DNA of 64,000 nucleotides from Candidatus Enterenecus merdae (GTDB lineage: Bacteria > Bacillota > Clostridia > Oscillospirales > Oscillospiraceae): the NCBI GenBank assembly GCA_018716385.1, contig DVJZ01000044.1, positions 1 through 64,000 on the forward strand. The letters run 5' to 3'. Position numbers and translations under genes: made by a program. Shown here piece by piece: positions 44,097 through 52,138 of the stretch (the stretch's first letter is position 1; each line of letters starts with the position of its first letter). A model generated the notes under the pieces. The model had not been told where the DNA came from. It saw nothing but the letters and a program-made list of their open reading frames with translations, and ran no database searches.

Positions 44097-44504
44097 CTAC
44101 AAATCTGTTTTGATGCCCGATTTTTTGTCGGGCCAGTTGTTGTTTTTACTCAGGTTCTCAATCACACTCTTTGCCAGCGCTACACCCACGGTACCCAATA
44201 GCTCCGTAACCACATATCTCCCTAACGTCTCCGCTATCTGATCCGCCCCTGTGACGGCCAAGTATAGCACGCCCCACATCACGCAGGTTCCGTTGACAAT
44301 CAGCCATGCCACGATGACATGAGAAAAAGTGAGGATGTCTCTCTCGTTGAGCCAATACAGCAACCAGCCCAAAAAGGCTCCCGAAACCAGCGCTACCAGC
44401 GTGAACAGCAGGCGCACCCCACCATAATTGAGTGCATACAGGATGCCTGCACTTGCTGCTATGTAAGCTCCTACCAGCGCCAGCGTAGATGCCCGGATCT
44501 TCAT
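44097..44504 (-). CDS. Small polytopic membrane protein at the prophage end
   Basis: The 135-residue product has about four membrane helices (for example ALVGAYIAASAGILYALNYGG and LLFTLVALVSGAFLGWLLYWL) and a hydrophilic, Asn/Lys-rich tail. I do not recognise the family. Its ATG overlaps the endolysin stop by 4 bp, so it is part of the lysis transcript. It may be an extra holin-like protein or an accessory gene that acts in the lysogen. Confidence 0.65.
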   Translation of the reverse strand: MKIRASTLALVGAYIAASAGILYALNYGGVRLLFTLVALVSGAFLGWLLYWLNERDILTFSHVIVAWLIVNGTCVMWGVLYLAVTGADQIAETLGRYVVTELLGTVGVALAKSVIENLSKNNNWPDKKSGIKTDL

Positions 44505-45328
44505 TTGTACTGATCTGGATCCTTGCCGGCCGCACGAATCGCCTCGTCATATACGCCGGCGCGATAGTTAAAGACCAGCATCCTGATCATATCGTGGGAT
44601 AGGTCAATCACATCATTGTTCCCATCTGGATCAGAGCCATCTCCGTTGATGATCCCAGCATCCATCAGGGCGCCAATAATCCCCCGGAAATCGCTGCCCT
44701 CCGGGATGTCACTCAACCGCTCATACCTCGCTGCCATATCTTCATCATCCTCCTCAAGATTGTCTGTGTAGTCCACCCAGGGCAGCTTCCCGTGGCTGGT
44801 CCATTGCCTCTGTCCTACAGTGCCAGATTTTTGCTGTTTTGAGACGTTGGAACAGGTGGACAATTGCACTCCCCAATGCCATTTGGGAGTAGCCTCTGCC
44901 ACCACTCCATCTCCCACATAGATGCCAATATGGCCGGGCATATACACCACTTCGCCGGGCTCAATGCTGGAGAAATCCGTAGATACCTCAGCGCAGCTCT
45001 TGATCATCACCCCAGCGTCAATGTCCGGCAGACCGTTACAGGCGTATCCAGCTCCGCCATAGGTGCGGCTCATATCACCGCTCCAGCCCCACAGGATGCC
45101 CTTGATCAGCCCCACGCAGTCGAAGATAAACCCCTTGTCCTTGATGGCATAGGCGTAGGACAGCCACTGCTTGTTGGTCTGGGCATGACTGCCGTTGGTG
45201 GTGGCCCGGGTAATCATCTTATCCGTACAGGGCCATCCCCATGGGCCTAGCATGTAGGTGGTCTTGTACTGGGTCGCGATTTCTCGGGCCTTTGCCACGA
45301 AGGCCCCAGAAGTCATAATCTTAGCCAT
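44501..45328 (-). CDS. Endolysin with N-terminal NlpC/P60-type peptidase domain
   Basis: The ~275-residue product has an N-terminal cysteine peptidase domain with the nucleophile region GFIFDCVGLIKGILWG near residue 75. The histidine region PGEVVYMPGHIGIYVGDGVVAEATP lies near residue 130. Such enzymes cut peptidoglycan stem peptides at the end of phage growth. The C-terminal ~80 residues include NGDGSDPDGNNDVIDL and probably bind the wall. The start is uncertain: GTG 45337, ATG 45328 and ATG 45316 all overlap the holin gene; ATG 45328 has GGGGTGG five bases before it. Confidence 0.85.
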   Translation of the reverse strand: MAKIMTSGAFVAKAREIATQYKTTYMLGPWGWPCTDKMITRATTNGSHAQTNKQWLSYAYAIKDKGFIFDCVGLIKGILWGWSGDMSRTYGGAGYACNGLPDIDAGVMIKSCAEVSTDFSSIEPGEVVYMPGHIGIYVGDGVVAEATPKWHWGVQLSTCSNVSKQQKSGTVGQRQWTSHGKLPWVDYTDNLEEDDEDMAARYERLSDIPEGSDFRGIIGALMDAGIINGDGSDPDGNNDVIDLSHDMIRMLVFNYRAGVYDEAIRAAGKDPDQYK

Positions 45329-45620
45329 CCTTTCCACCCCAATTCATTACCTCCCGCAGCTTATCAAACCCGAACATGGCGGCGTAGGCCACGGCAAACC
45401 CCGCCACGATCAGTCCTACCACCAGATACCAGGTGATGGACACCGTCTTGATCTGACAGTAGGCAATTCCGGCCGCCACAGTCAAGACCATAGCCACGAT
45501 CACTGCCACTACATTGGTAGGCATCTTGTCCCAGGTCACTCGTTTGACCACCTGGGTGACGATGTTGGTCAGGGCCACCAGCAGACCAATGACCGGTAGC
45601 AATACAGCAAGATTTTCCAT
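45321..45620 (-). CDS. Phage holin-like protein
   Basis: The 99-residue product has an N-terminal hydrophobic segment (LAVLLPVIGLLVALTNIV), a second (VVAVIVAMVLTVAAGIAY) and a third (WYLVVGLIVAGFAVAYAAM), with a charged C-terminus. Size, three membrane helices and position directly before the endolysin fit a holin. Confidence 0.8.
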   Translation of the reverse strand: MENLAVLLPVIGLLVALTNIVTQVVKRVTWDKMPTNVVAVIVAMVLTVAAGIAYCQIKTVSITWYLVVGLIVAGFAVAYAAMFGFDKLREVMNWGGKDG

Positions 45621-45633
45621 TGATATATCCTCC

Positions 45634-45972
45634 TCATTCGCTCATCAAGGCGTGTACGCCTTGTTTGTTTAAAAATTCTTTCTGTTCATGCTTGATACGG
45701 GTCGCGTATTTCAGCGCGGCTTCCATATCTCCGTTGGTATGCCCCCGCTGCATGGCGTGGGCAGTCGCCTCACCCAGTGCGATGGCCGCCTGGTTCCCCT
45801 GCACAAGCAACACCAAAAAATCCTGCTGGGCCTTGGCTCGGGCCTCCTGTTCCTTGTCCCTTGCCTCGACCGATTTCTTCAGGCGCCAAACAAACAGCCC
45901 CAGGATAGTGCTTGGGATACCCATGGCCGCGATAAACGTCGCCGCAAGCGCCCCGAGATCCATCTGGACCAT
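45634..45972 (-). CDS. Membrane-anchored coiled-coil phage protein (XhlA-like)
   Basis: The 112-residue product has one N-terminal membrane helix (LAATFIAAMGIPSTILGLFVW), then a Lys/Glu/Ala-rich coiled coil (RLKKSVEARDKEQEARAKAQQDFL) and a helical C-terminus. ATG 45972 follows GAGGGGGTGA. XhlA-type proteins sit beside holins and help lysis; similarity here is in architecture only. Confidence 0.6.
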   Translation of the reverse strand: MVQMDLGALAATFIAAMGIPSTILGLFVWRLKKSVEARDKEQEARAKAQQDFLVLLVQGNQAAIALGEATAHAMQRGHTNGDMEAALKYATRIKHEQKEFLNKQGVHALMSE

Positions 45973-45988
45973 TGGATTCACCCCCTCA

Positions 45989-46441
45989 TCAAAAATTAAG
46001 CATCCAGGTGTAATGCGGCTTTTTGCCACCCGACACGGCCCAGCGCAACCAGTCAAAGCTCGGCACGAACACAAGACATAGTCCCACCCACAGGGCGGAA
46101 AATTGCGGGCATATCTGCCCCAGGAAGTTTAGGGGCAGATGGGAGTAGTCCCATATGTCAAGCCCCAGCCAGATATTGAGCACAACCCCGGCAACCAGCT
46201 CCACGGCTGTCACAAGGGCAGCACAGGCCACCGCCTGGAGCCATATGGGCCAATCCCACGGCGCTTCCGCCCCGCACCGCTCTATTGGGATACACAGGAT
46301 CACCGCCACCACCAGCATCGTCCAGCTAATCCGCTCCGGGTGCCCCCCTATGGATTTCCACGCAACCTCAAACAGGAAATAGACCGCCCCGCCCCATGTC
46401 CACAGGAGCATGGAAAGGACGTACCGTCCCGCCCTATCCAT
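45989..46441 (-). CDS. CmpB-like (putative ABC transporter permease family) membrane protein in the prophage
   Basis: The 150-residue product has four membrane helices and the family pattern AVYFLFEVAWKSIGGHPERISWTMLVV ... ALVTAVELVAGVVLNIWLGLDIWDYSHLPLNFLGQICPQFSALW. The CmpB-like family is common in Firmicutes, in chromosomes and in phages, and its function is unknown. ATG 46441 overlaps the upstream stop by 8 bp. The longer frame in the ORF track starts in the wrong gene. Confidence 0.75.
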   Translation of the reverse strand: MDRAGRYVLSMLLWTWGGAVYFLFEVAWKSIGGHPERISWTMLVVAVILCIPIERCGAEAPWDWPIWLQAVACAALVTAVELVAGVVLNIWLGLDIWDYSHLPLNFLGQICPQFSALWVGLCLVFVPSFDWLRWAVSGGKKPHYTWMLNF

Positions 46442-47099
46442 TTTGAGCGGTGGACAGGATCTGCGCCATGTTGGCCGCAAGATCCTCCGGCATCCCTTCG
46501 TCGGTGTAGGTAATGCCGTTGACTTCTTCGATGGTCTCAGCCCGTCTCGCCCAGGTAAGGAGATGGTTGCACAGCGTCGTGTGATACAGCTTGTGCGCGA
46601 TGGAGGCGGCGGAAATTGCGTTGATCTCCAGGGCGGTAAACATCCGGCACAGCTCCCCGTCTGCATGGTATGGATAGCCGGGTGCGCCGGCCTGGATCGC
46701 GCTGTGCGCCGCAGTCAGATTGATCTGGTCAGTCTCTGCCAGGCTGAAATGCTCCATCCCCTGGGTGGTCTCCACGTCCATCCCGGCCACGATGGCCGCA
46801 TTGCAGGCGGCGGACAGCTCCGCCGCTTTCTTAGCCTTGGCCTCGTCGATAGGGTCAGGCTGTGTACTCTTCCACGCCTCCCACGCTTCCATGTTGGGGA
46901 CGTAGCTGGCCACGGTGGCCGGTGTCTCCTCGTAGGCTGCGTTGATAGCCAACAAAACATAGCCGCCGTACTGGTAAAATGTATCGGTCTCCAGACTGTC
47001 TGGCCACACCGCCATGCCCTCCGGCACATTTGTGGTGCTGACCTCCTGAATGGGCGGATAGGCTCCGCTGGGATTTGGTGTGCTGCGGATCAGTTTCAT
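46434..47099 (-). CDS. Tail-fibre-associated protein with DUF4376-like domain
   Basis: The 221-residue product has a C-terminal half of the DUF4376 type (AAELSAACNAAIVAGMDVETTQGMEHFSLAETDQINLTAAHSAIQAGAPGYPYHADGELCRMFTALE). This domain is usual in small phage proteins encoded just after a tail fibre, likely fibre assembly or tip proteins. GAGGTGAT precedes the ATG. A short gap with a recombinase remnant separates it from the fibre gene. Confidence 0.8.
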   Translation of the reverse strand: MKLIRSTPNPSGAYPPIQEVSTTNVPEGMAVWPDSLETDTFYQYGGYVLLAINAAYEETPATVASYVPNMEAWEAWKSTQPDPIDEAKAKKAAELSAACNAAIVAGMDVETTQGMEHFSLAETDQINLTAAHSAIQAGAPGYPYHADGELCRMFTALEINAISAASIAHKLYHTTLCNHLLTWARRAETIEEVNGITYTDEGMPEDLAANMAQILSTAQNG

Positions 47100-47132
47100 T
47101 TATATCACCTCGATGAAAGGATTTGAAAAATT

Positions 47133-47235
47133 ATGACTTACGGATATATCAGAGTTAGTATGGGAAAGTAAACCGTGGAAAACCGGCGCTTTGAGATCCT
47201 GCGCTTCGCGGGAAAACTTAGGCACAAAATCGAGC
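47133..47235 (+). pseudogene. Remnant of a serine recombinase (DNA invertase/resolvase type), N-terminus only
   Basis: From ATG 47133 the plus strand reads MTYGYIRVSMGK, then TAA, and in the same frame TVENRRFEILRFAGKLRHKIEL. Without the stop this is the usual N-terminus of a serine recombinase, including the catalytic serine in YGYIRVS and the N-x-R-F-E-I segment; the stop falls where many members have Gln (DKQTVENQRFEI). Similarity ends near the antisense stop codon of the tail-fibre gene. It is too short for the ORF track. Its place beside a fibre gene suggests a lost fibre-switching invertase; that last step is inference. Confidence 0.75.
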
Positions 47236-48218
47236 TATCCGACGGCAAGCCAGTAATAGTGCTGGCCTAAGTGGTTTGCTTGGCCGTAGTCATGCATATA
47301 TTGAGCCCACGTGGTGTACCAGGACACCGACGCGCCCGACCATGTGATCGCCCCGGTATACGCAGCCGCATCCACATCTGACCCAATTGCGACATACTTG
47401 GGGCAGCTATTAATAAATGCCCACATTAGTCCCTGATCGCTGGATGTGATCAAAACGACCTTCGGTACGAAATAGAAGGTTAAACTGCACGGGTTGTTCT
47501 GCCCGTATGTGCCAGTCCCAACGTAGGAGCCGGTTTGCACCCGCGCGATGTTGTTCTGCCCGAGCTTTTCGGCGAGCGCCGCGATCGTAGACCAATAGGG
47601 CGCGGCATTCCCGGCCTGCATGAGCACGCTGTCCTGGCTGGGCGTAGCAAGTTGGGCGAATGCGCCATACAGGAGCCGGTTAGCGGTGAAGCTACTCTTC
47701 CCGGTGCCACCTCGGAGAACGGGCAGTATGCCGCTGGTAATCTTGTTCGTGTTCAGGTTTGGGATCTGATCTATTGGGACTTTAACTCCAGCATCCAGCG
47801 TAGCCAGTCCGTTGGCCACGCCGGCCAGCAGCTGCGCCAGCGGAACCTTACCGTTTGCGTTCAGTGTGGCCAGTCCGCCGGCCACGCCGGCCAGCAGCTG
47901 CGCCAAGGGAACCTTACCGCTCTTATTCAACGACGCTACACCATTTGCCTTGCCTTTCTGAGATGTGGGGATGAAGTCCATACTCGGCAGTTCCTCTGCG
48001 GGGATCTTACCATCATCCCCCAGAGACGCAAGTAACGAGAACGCATCATTGATGGCGGTTACGCCATTCGCAAGTGCGTTGACCAGCTGCATGAGGTGGT
48101 TATAGCCGTGCTGCTCTGTCAGTCCAACCTCTGTCCCGTCGGGTGCGACAATCTGTCCCGTGGTCCAATTTTCTGGGAGATCTCCCTGAGGTGGGGTGAC
48201 AATCGGTTTATCAGCCAT
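47235..48218 (-). CDS. Tail fibre protein
   Basis: The 327-residue product has an N-terminal segment usual in such fibres (LTEQHGYNHLMQLVNALANGVTAINDAF), then short repeats of the form GVA-LN-GKVPLAQLLAGVA, then a unique C-terminal receptor-type region ending HLGQHYYWLAVG. It should bind the host surface. ATG 48218 overlaps the upstream gene by 8 bp, behind GGAAGGAG. A recombinase remnant lies antisense just past its 3' end. Confidence 0.85.
   Translation of the reverse strand: MADKPIVTPPQGDLPENWTTGQIVAPDGTEVGLTEQHGYNHLMQLVNALANGVTAINDAFSLLASLGDDGKIPAEELPSMDFIPTSQKGKANGVASLNKSGKVPLAQLLAGVAGGLATLNANGKVPLAQLLAGVANGLATLDAGVKVPIDQIPNLNTNKITSGILPVLRGGTGKSSFTANRLLYGAFAQLATPSQDSVLMQAGNAAPYWSTIAALAEKLGQNNIARVQTGSYVGTGTYGQNNPCSLTFYFVPKVVLITSSDQGLMWAFINSCPKYVAIGSDVDAAAYTGAITWSGASVSWYTTWAQYMHDYGQANHLGQHYYWLAVG
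47798..47945 (-). repeat. In-frame tandem repeats in the tail fibre gene (66-bp unit)
   Basis: Two adjacent, near-identical 66-bp units encode GGLATLNANGKVPLAQLLAGVA and its neighbour, with partial copies on each side. The shared core GGCCACGCCGGCCAGCAGCT occurs twice. Copy number could change by slippage. Confidence 0.75.
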
Positions 48219-49119
48219 TCTCGATAACTCCTTCCCGTACTGGGATCTTGTGCGTCATAATAACCGGCTGCGGGCCCACGGCCACATAAATCGCCGAGCT
48301 GGTCAGCACATTTCCCGCGCTGTCCAACAGCTCTGCTTGTAGGATTTCATCGGTCAACGAGCTGGATACTGGGTAGGTTACGGTGACCAGTGCCCCCTCC
48401 TGCGTCTTGCTGACATCATTGACCACGATCGCACCATTGATCCGGGCCGCAGCGATGTCCCCCAGCACAAACCCGGCTACCCCAGAGAGCAGCGGCGGCT
48501 GTACGCTCGGTGTTGTCGGCAATTTAAGCACCCCCATGTCCTCCTCGACGGCAAACGGCAGCACTCCCAACTGCCAACTGCCCAATACGTAATTGTAGTC
48601 TCGCAGCGCTCCGCTGATCGTTTCACTGAGCAGCAGCCCACTTTGCACAAAAGGTTTCTGCACAAACGCGATGTGCGCCGGCTTGATCCGGTTCACTGTA
48701 TACGTGACCTCGGTAGCGTAGTTAAAATTCTGCGCTGCGCTCTCGATATACAGCGTATAGTTCGGGTAATCCACCGTCACGGTCCACTCTCCAGGGCCGA
48801 TCAGCTCGTCCAGCTTCCGGTAGAGGAACCCCAGGGTAAAGGGCGGCTTGGTGCTGATCCGGTTGAGCACCCGGGCCCGGCGGAACTCCAGATCCTCGGT
48901 GGACGGGTTGGGCACGATACCGAACACCTGCTCCCACTCCTCCACCCCGCTCTCGGTCATGGTCTGGAAGTAGAAGTTGTCCTTCACCGTGTGCATGGCT
49001 TCCGCCAGCAGCTCCAGCTCCTGGCTCTCCGTCTGGCACAGCTGCTGATACTCCTGGATGGGCTTATACCAGGTGGGGAGGTACTGGAGCAGTTCAGGGT
49101 CAAACTGGATCGGGTTCAT
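48211..49119 (-). CDS. Phage tail protein, YmfQ/gpI-like (DUF2313)
   Basis: The 302-residue product begins FDPELLQYLPTWYKPIQEYQQLCQTESQELELLAEAM and has GVEEWEQVFGIVPNPSTEDLEFRRARVLNRI, typical of the tail protein encoded after baseplate J. It joins fibre to baseplate. ATG 49119 overlaps the baseplate J stop by 4 bp. The C-terminal ~120 residues look like an extra beta-rich domain. Confidence 0.85.
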   Translation of the reverse strand: MNPIQFDPELLQYLPTWYKPIQEYQQLCQTESQELELLAEAMHTVKDNFYFQTMTESGVEEWEQVFGIVPNPSTEDLEFRRARVLNRISTKPPFTLGFLYRKLDELIGPGEWTVTVDYPNYTLYIESAAQNFNYATEVTYTVNRIKPAHIAFVQKPFVQSGLLLSETISGALRDYNYVLGSWQLGVLPFAVEEDMGVLKLPTTPSVQPPLLSGVAGFVLGDIAAARINGAIVVNDVSKTQEGALVTVTYPVSSSLTDEILQAELLDSAGNVLTSSAIYVAVGPQPVIMTHKIPVREGVIENG

Positions 49120-50246
49120 GTCAGCGTCACCGTCCCCAATACTGGCACCTGCTGCGTGGTGCCGTTCTCTGTCAGCTCCAGATCGGCAGTGCCGCCGTTT
49201 AACTGCACGTTGGTGGCGTTGACCACCCCGGTCACCCCCACGATGGCAGCGGTCACCCTGGCCACGTACACGTCGGCCGCATAGGCCACATTGTCTGTGC
49301 TCACATTGGTGTCCCACTCCTGCCGCACGCTGAGCAGGTAGGCCTCGATGGCGTCCTGGATGGGCTGCTGCACCTGCCCGATCTGGTACCCGGACGCCAG
49401 GGTGAGGGTGGCTCTCACGTTGACGGTCAGGGCCGTGGGGGCCACCACCGTCACCGTCGCCCCGATGGGGGCGGTACCCAGGCCCAAGCCCTGGTTGGGC
49501 GGAGGATCCACCGCGTTCTGTACATTTTCCACCAGGGTCTCGCTGGCCGGCAGCCAGTCGCTACCCAGGATGGACAGCTTGACCGTCCCCCCGCCGTTCC
49601 AGGTGGGGTAAACCTGCACGCTGCCCACCCCGTCGATGCTGGGCGCAAACTGCCGGTAGCTGGCAATGTTCCCACCGAAGGGCCGCTCGTTGAGCGCCTC
49701 AATGATCCGCTCCCGGAAGTCATCGTCGGTCTCCGTGTCATCCCCGGGCACGAGGATATCCTGGATCTGTGCCGAGCCCAGGCCGGGGATGGTGTTGATG
49801 GGGAGGATGGGGCCGGCGTAGTCGTTCCCGATAGTTCCGGGCGTCTCCGCAGTCAGCTGGTAGTAGTAATCCCCCTCCTGCGGATCCTCCACAGTGGCTG
49901 CCGCCGTGGCCACGAAGTTGATGCTGTCGCCGCCGTTGATGGTGGAGAACCGGGAGCCGATGGGAATCTCGGCGTCGAAGATGCCCAGGCGCACCGCGGC
50001 GCTGGCCGGGTACCGGGTCAGGCTGGCAATCAGGGCCAGCAGGTCCAGGTCGCTGCCCACCGCCGTCTGAATGAAGGCGGCACGCTGCACCTGGTTCAGG
50101 GCCAGGTATGCCTCCTCCAGGGCATAGGCCGCCGGTCCCAGGGCGGTGGGTATCGGGGAGCCGTCCCGCTTGTCATAGATATCCGGCACCCGCCCCAGCA
50201 TGCGCTGGAGAAGGTTCCGGTAGGTCTGTGCGGATAAATCAATCAT
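49116..50246 (-). CDS. Baseplate J family protein (XkdT-like)
   Basis: The 376-residue product has the family patterns AFIQTAVGSDLDLLALIASLTRYPASAAVRLG, TPGTIGNDYAGPILPINTIPGLGSA and ETDDDFRERIIEALNERPFGGNIASYRQFA. It forms the baseplate wedge of contractile tails. The start overlaps the DUF2634 gene by 4 bp. Confidence 0.92.
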   Translation of the reverse strand: MIDLSAQTYRNLLQRMLGRVPDIYDKRDGSPIPTALGPAAYALEEAYLALNQVQRAAFIQTAVGSDLDLLALIASLTRYPASAAVRLGIFDAEIPIGSRFSTINGGDSINFVATAAATVEDPQEGDYYYQLTAETPGTIGNDYAGPILPINTIPGLGSAQIQDILVPGDDTETDDDFRERIIEALNERPFGGNIASYRQFAPSIDGVGSVQVYPTWNGGGTVKLSILGSDWLPASETLVENVQNAVDPPPNQGLGLGTAPIGATVTVVAPTALTVNVRATLTLASGYQIGQVQQPIQDAIEAYLLSVRQEWDTNVSTDNVAYAADVYVARVTAAIVGVTGVVNATNVQLNGGTADLELTENGTTQQVPVLGTVTLT

Positions 50247-50659
50247 GCGATCGCCACCTCCATGCTCTGGCCCTCGATCTGCCCGAACACCGTGCGCACG
50301 GTGAACGTGGCGTGGAGGATACCGTCCTCAACGGTGTAGGCGTAATCCTCAATGCCGGTCACCCGGCTATCCACAGCCAAGGCAGCACGGATCCGGCGCT
50401 TGAGCTCCACACCCACATAGCCCGGGTCCAGGCCGATCAGTCCGTCATATTCCGTGCCGGTATAGGGCTGGTAGATCTGCCAACGGAACCGCTCCGTCCA
50501 CAGCAGGATCTCCACCGCCTGCCGGACTGCCGCCAGCTGGTCACAGGTGCCCTGGATGCGGCCGGTCTCCCGGTTGCAGTACCAGGTGAGCCCGGGCTGC
50601 TCCTGATAGGAAACAGGGCCGGACAGCTGGATGCCGTTGTCATTCGGCAGTGTCGGCAT
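50243..50659 (-). CDS. Phage baseplate protein, DUF2634 / XkdS-like (gp25-related)
   Basis: The 138-residue product contains AVRQAVEILLWTERFRWQIYQPYTGTEYDGLIGLDPGYV, the DUF2634 pattern; such proteins resemble the gp25 wedge subunit. ATG 50659 follows GAGGAGGGAC. The track frame starts 20 codons too early. Confidence 0.87.
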   Translation of the reverse strand: MPTLPNDNGIQLSGPVSYQEQPGLTWYCNRETGRIQGTCDQLAAVRQAVEILLWTERFRWQIYQPYTGTEYDGLIGLDPGYVGVELKRRIRAALAVDSRVTGIEDYAYTVEDGILHATFTVRTVFGQIEGQSMEVAIA

Positions 50660-50672
50660 ACCTCGTCCCTCC

Positions 50673-51167
50673 TCACTCGTGCTCGAAGATGCGGGATAGC
50701 ACGATGAACTTCTGCCCACGCGCGACGGACAGAAGCAGCACCTTGTCTCCCACCTCCAGCTTGCGGTTCAGTATGATGAACCCGTCCTCCACGGGCAGCT
50801 GCTTTCCGTGCTCCCAGCAGACGATGTCCTGCGCCTGCTCCGTGCTGTCGAAGCCTTCCGATACCAGGGAATAGGGCTCCGTCCGGTACCGGTCACTCAA
50901 GTCTGTAGAGGTTGTCCCGTCAGGGCAGGTATGGGAATGCCCCAGGGTGTTGATCCAGTGGTTGTGCGCCAGGACCGGGATCTTTTTCTCCACCACGCTC
51001 TCTGTGAGGTAGAGCACCTCCTGGCGGAGCGCCTGCTGATGCACATCCCGGGTGATCTCCAGCGGGTTGACGGCGGTCACCATGCCCGTGGACAGATCCG
51101 TGGGCTGAGAGGCCCCCTGCTGTTGATCCGCGATCATTTGAAGCGTCTGCAACAAACTCATGCCCAT
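50673..51167 (-). CDS. Phage protein, DUF2577 / XkdR-like
   Basis: The 164-residue product has the DUF2577 pattern GMVTAVNPLEITRDVHQQALRQEVLYLTE ... LEVGDKVLLLSVARGQKFIVLSRI. It is a baseplate hub-region component in PBSX-like tails. It lies 3 bp from the upstream gene's stop. Confidence 0.87.
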   Translation of the reverse strand: MGMSLLQTLQMIADQQQGASQPTDLSTGMVTAVNPLEITRDVHQQALRQEVLYLTESVVEKKIPVLAHNHWINTLGHSHTCPDGTTSTDLSDRYRTEPYSLVSEGFDSTEQAQDIVCWEHGKQLPVEDGFIILNRKLEVGDKVLLLSVARGQKFIVLSRIFEHE

Positions 51168-51169
51168 AG

Positions 51170-52138
51170 TTAGATCTCCAGTGTCTCAAATTCCATCGTG
51201 TGGACATCATTCTCGAAGGTGTGGGTGACCTTTTCAAGCAGCACCCACTGATCCAGATTGATGTCTCCCAGGCCTTGTACCTTCATCCGGATCATCCCAC
51301 CGGCCCGGACTCCGACAATCCCCAGGGATTGTACCTTCAGTGTCCGCATCCGGCGGTTGTAATACGCCAGCGTCGCCTTCGCCTGCTCCGTCATCTGAGC
51401 GGTGTTGACATCCCCGTCTACCTGCTGGTAGAGCTGCAGGAGACCCCACTGCCCAATGTTGGCGCTATCCTCCACTACCACTACATCCGCCCGGCCGGTC
51501 TCCTCATTGGGCCGCACCAGCTTGATGGAGTTGTAGGTCTGCTCATCGATGTCGGTCTTGTAGGTATAGTCCGTCAGCAGGGACTTGTCCCCGACCATCA
51601 CGGGGTACTGCATATCCTCCGGCCGGCTCAGCGCCAGGCCGTTCCCGTCGTCGTACAGCACATAGATCGTCCCCGTGTTCAACAGCGTGGTTTCCAGCAC
51701 ACCCTGGATAATGTCCAGGCAGCTCTGGTCTGTCTCTACCAGGGAGGGTATCTGATACCCGGTGCTTGCCAATACGCTGGTGGCAATCTGCCGGTCCGCC
51801 GCGATCTGGGCGATAATCTGGTCTGCCGTCTGCCCATAAAAGGCATAGGAGGCATTGGCCTTGAGGTACCGGATACGGTCGTAGCAGGTCACCTCAATCA
51901 GCCCCCAGCGGTCTTTGGACTTGGTGAACACCCAGCCGTAAAATACCAGGGTGCCGTCCACGGAAAACCGCACGATGTCGCCCTCCAGGAAGTCCAGATC
52001 CCCGCCCTTGATAACGGTGAAGGTCAGTTTCCCCGGGCTCCCGGTGCGCTCCGTGGTGTAGGAGACGGTGGTGGTGCTGTTGGTCACGTCCCACATTTTC
52101 CCGCTGCGCTTGTTGGCAATGATGAGTTCACAGATCAT
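51170..52138 (-). CDS. Phage late control D / XkdQ-like hub protein
   Basis: The 322-residue product begins CELIIANKRSGKMWDVTN and has EGDIVRFSVDGTLVFYGWVFTKSKDRWGLIEVTCYDRIRYLKANASYAFYGQTADQIIAQIAAD, the XkdQ/YqbQ pattern related to gpD of P2. It forms the central hub under the tail tube. Overlaps the upstream gene by 4 bp. Confidence 0.9.
   Translation of the reverse strand: MICELIIANKRSGKMWDVTNSTTTVSYTTERTGSPGKLTFTVIKGGDLDFLEGDIVRFSVDGTLVFYGWVFTKSKDRWGLIEVTCYDRIRYLKANASYAFYGQTADQIIAQIAADRQIATSVLASTGYQIPSLVETDQSCLDIIQGVLETTLLNTGTIYVLYDDGNGLALSRPEDMQYPVMVGDKSLLTDYTYKTDIDEQTYNSIKLVRPNEETGRADVVVVEDSANIGQWGLLQLYQQVDGDVNTAQMTEQAKATLAYYNRRMRTLKVQSLGIVGVRAGGMIRMKVQGLGDINLDQWVLLEKVTHTFENDVHTMEFETLEI

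Noticed and set aside
46715-48035. Possible diversity-generating retroelement at the tail fibre gene
   Set aside because: No reverse transcriptase and no adenine-rich template repeat are visible; the recombinase remnant explains the gap better.
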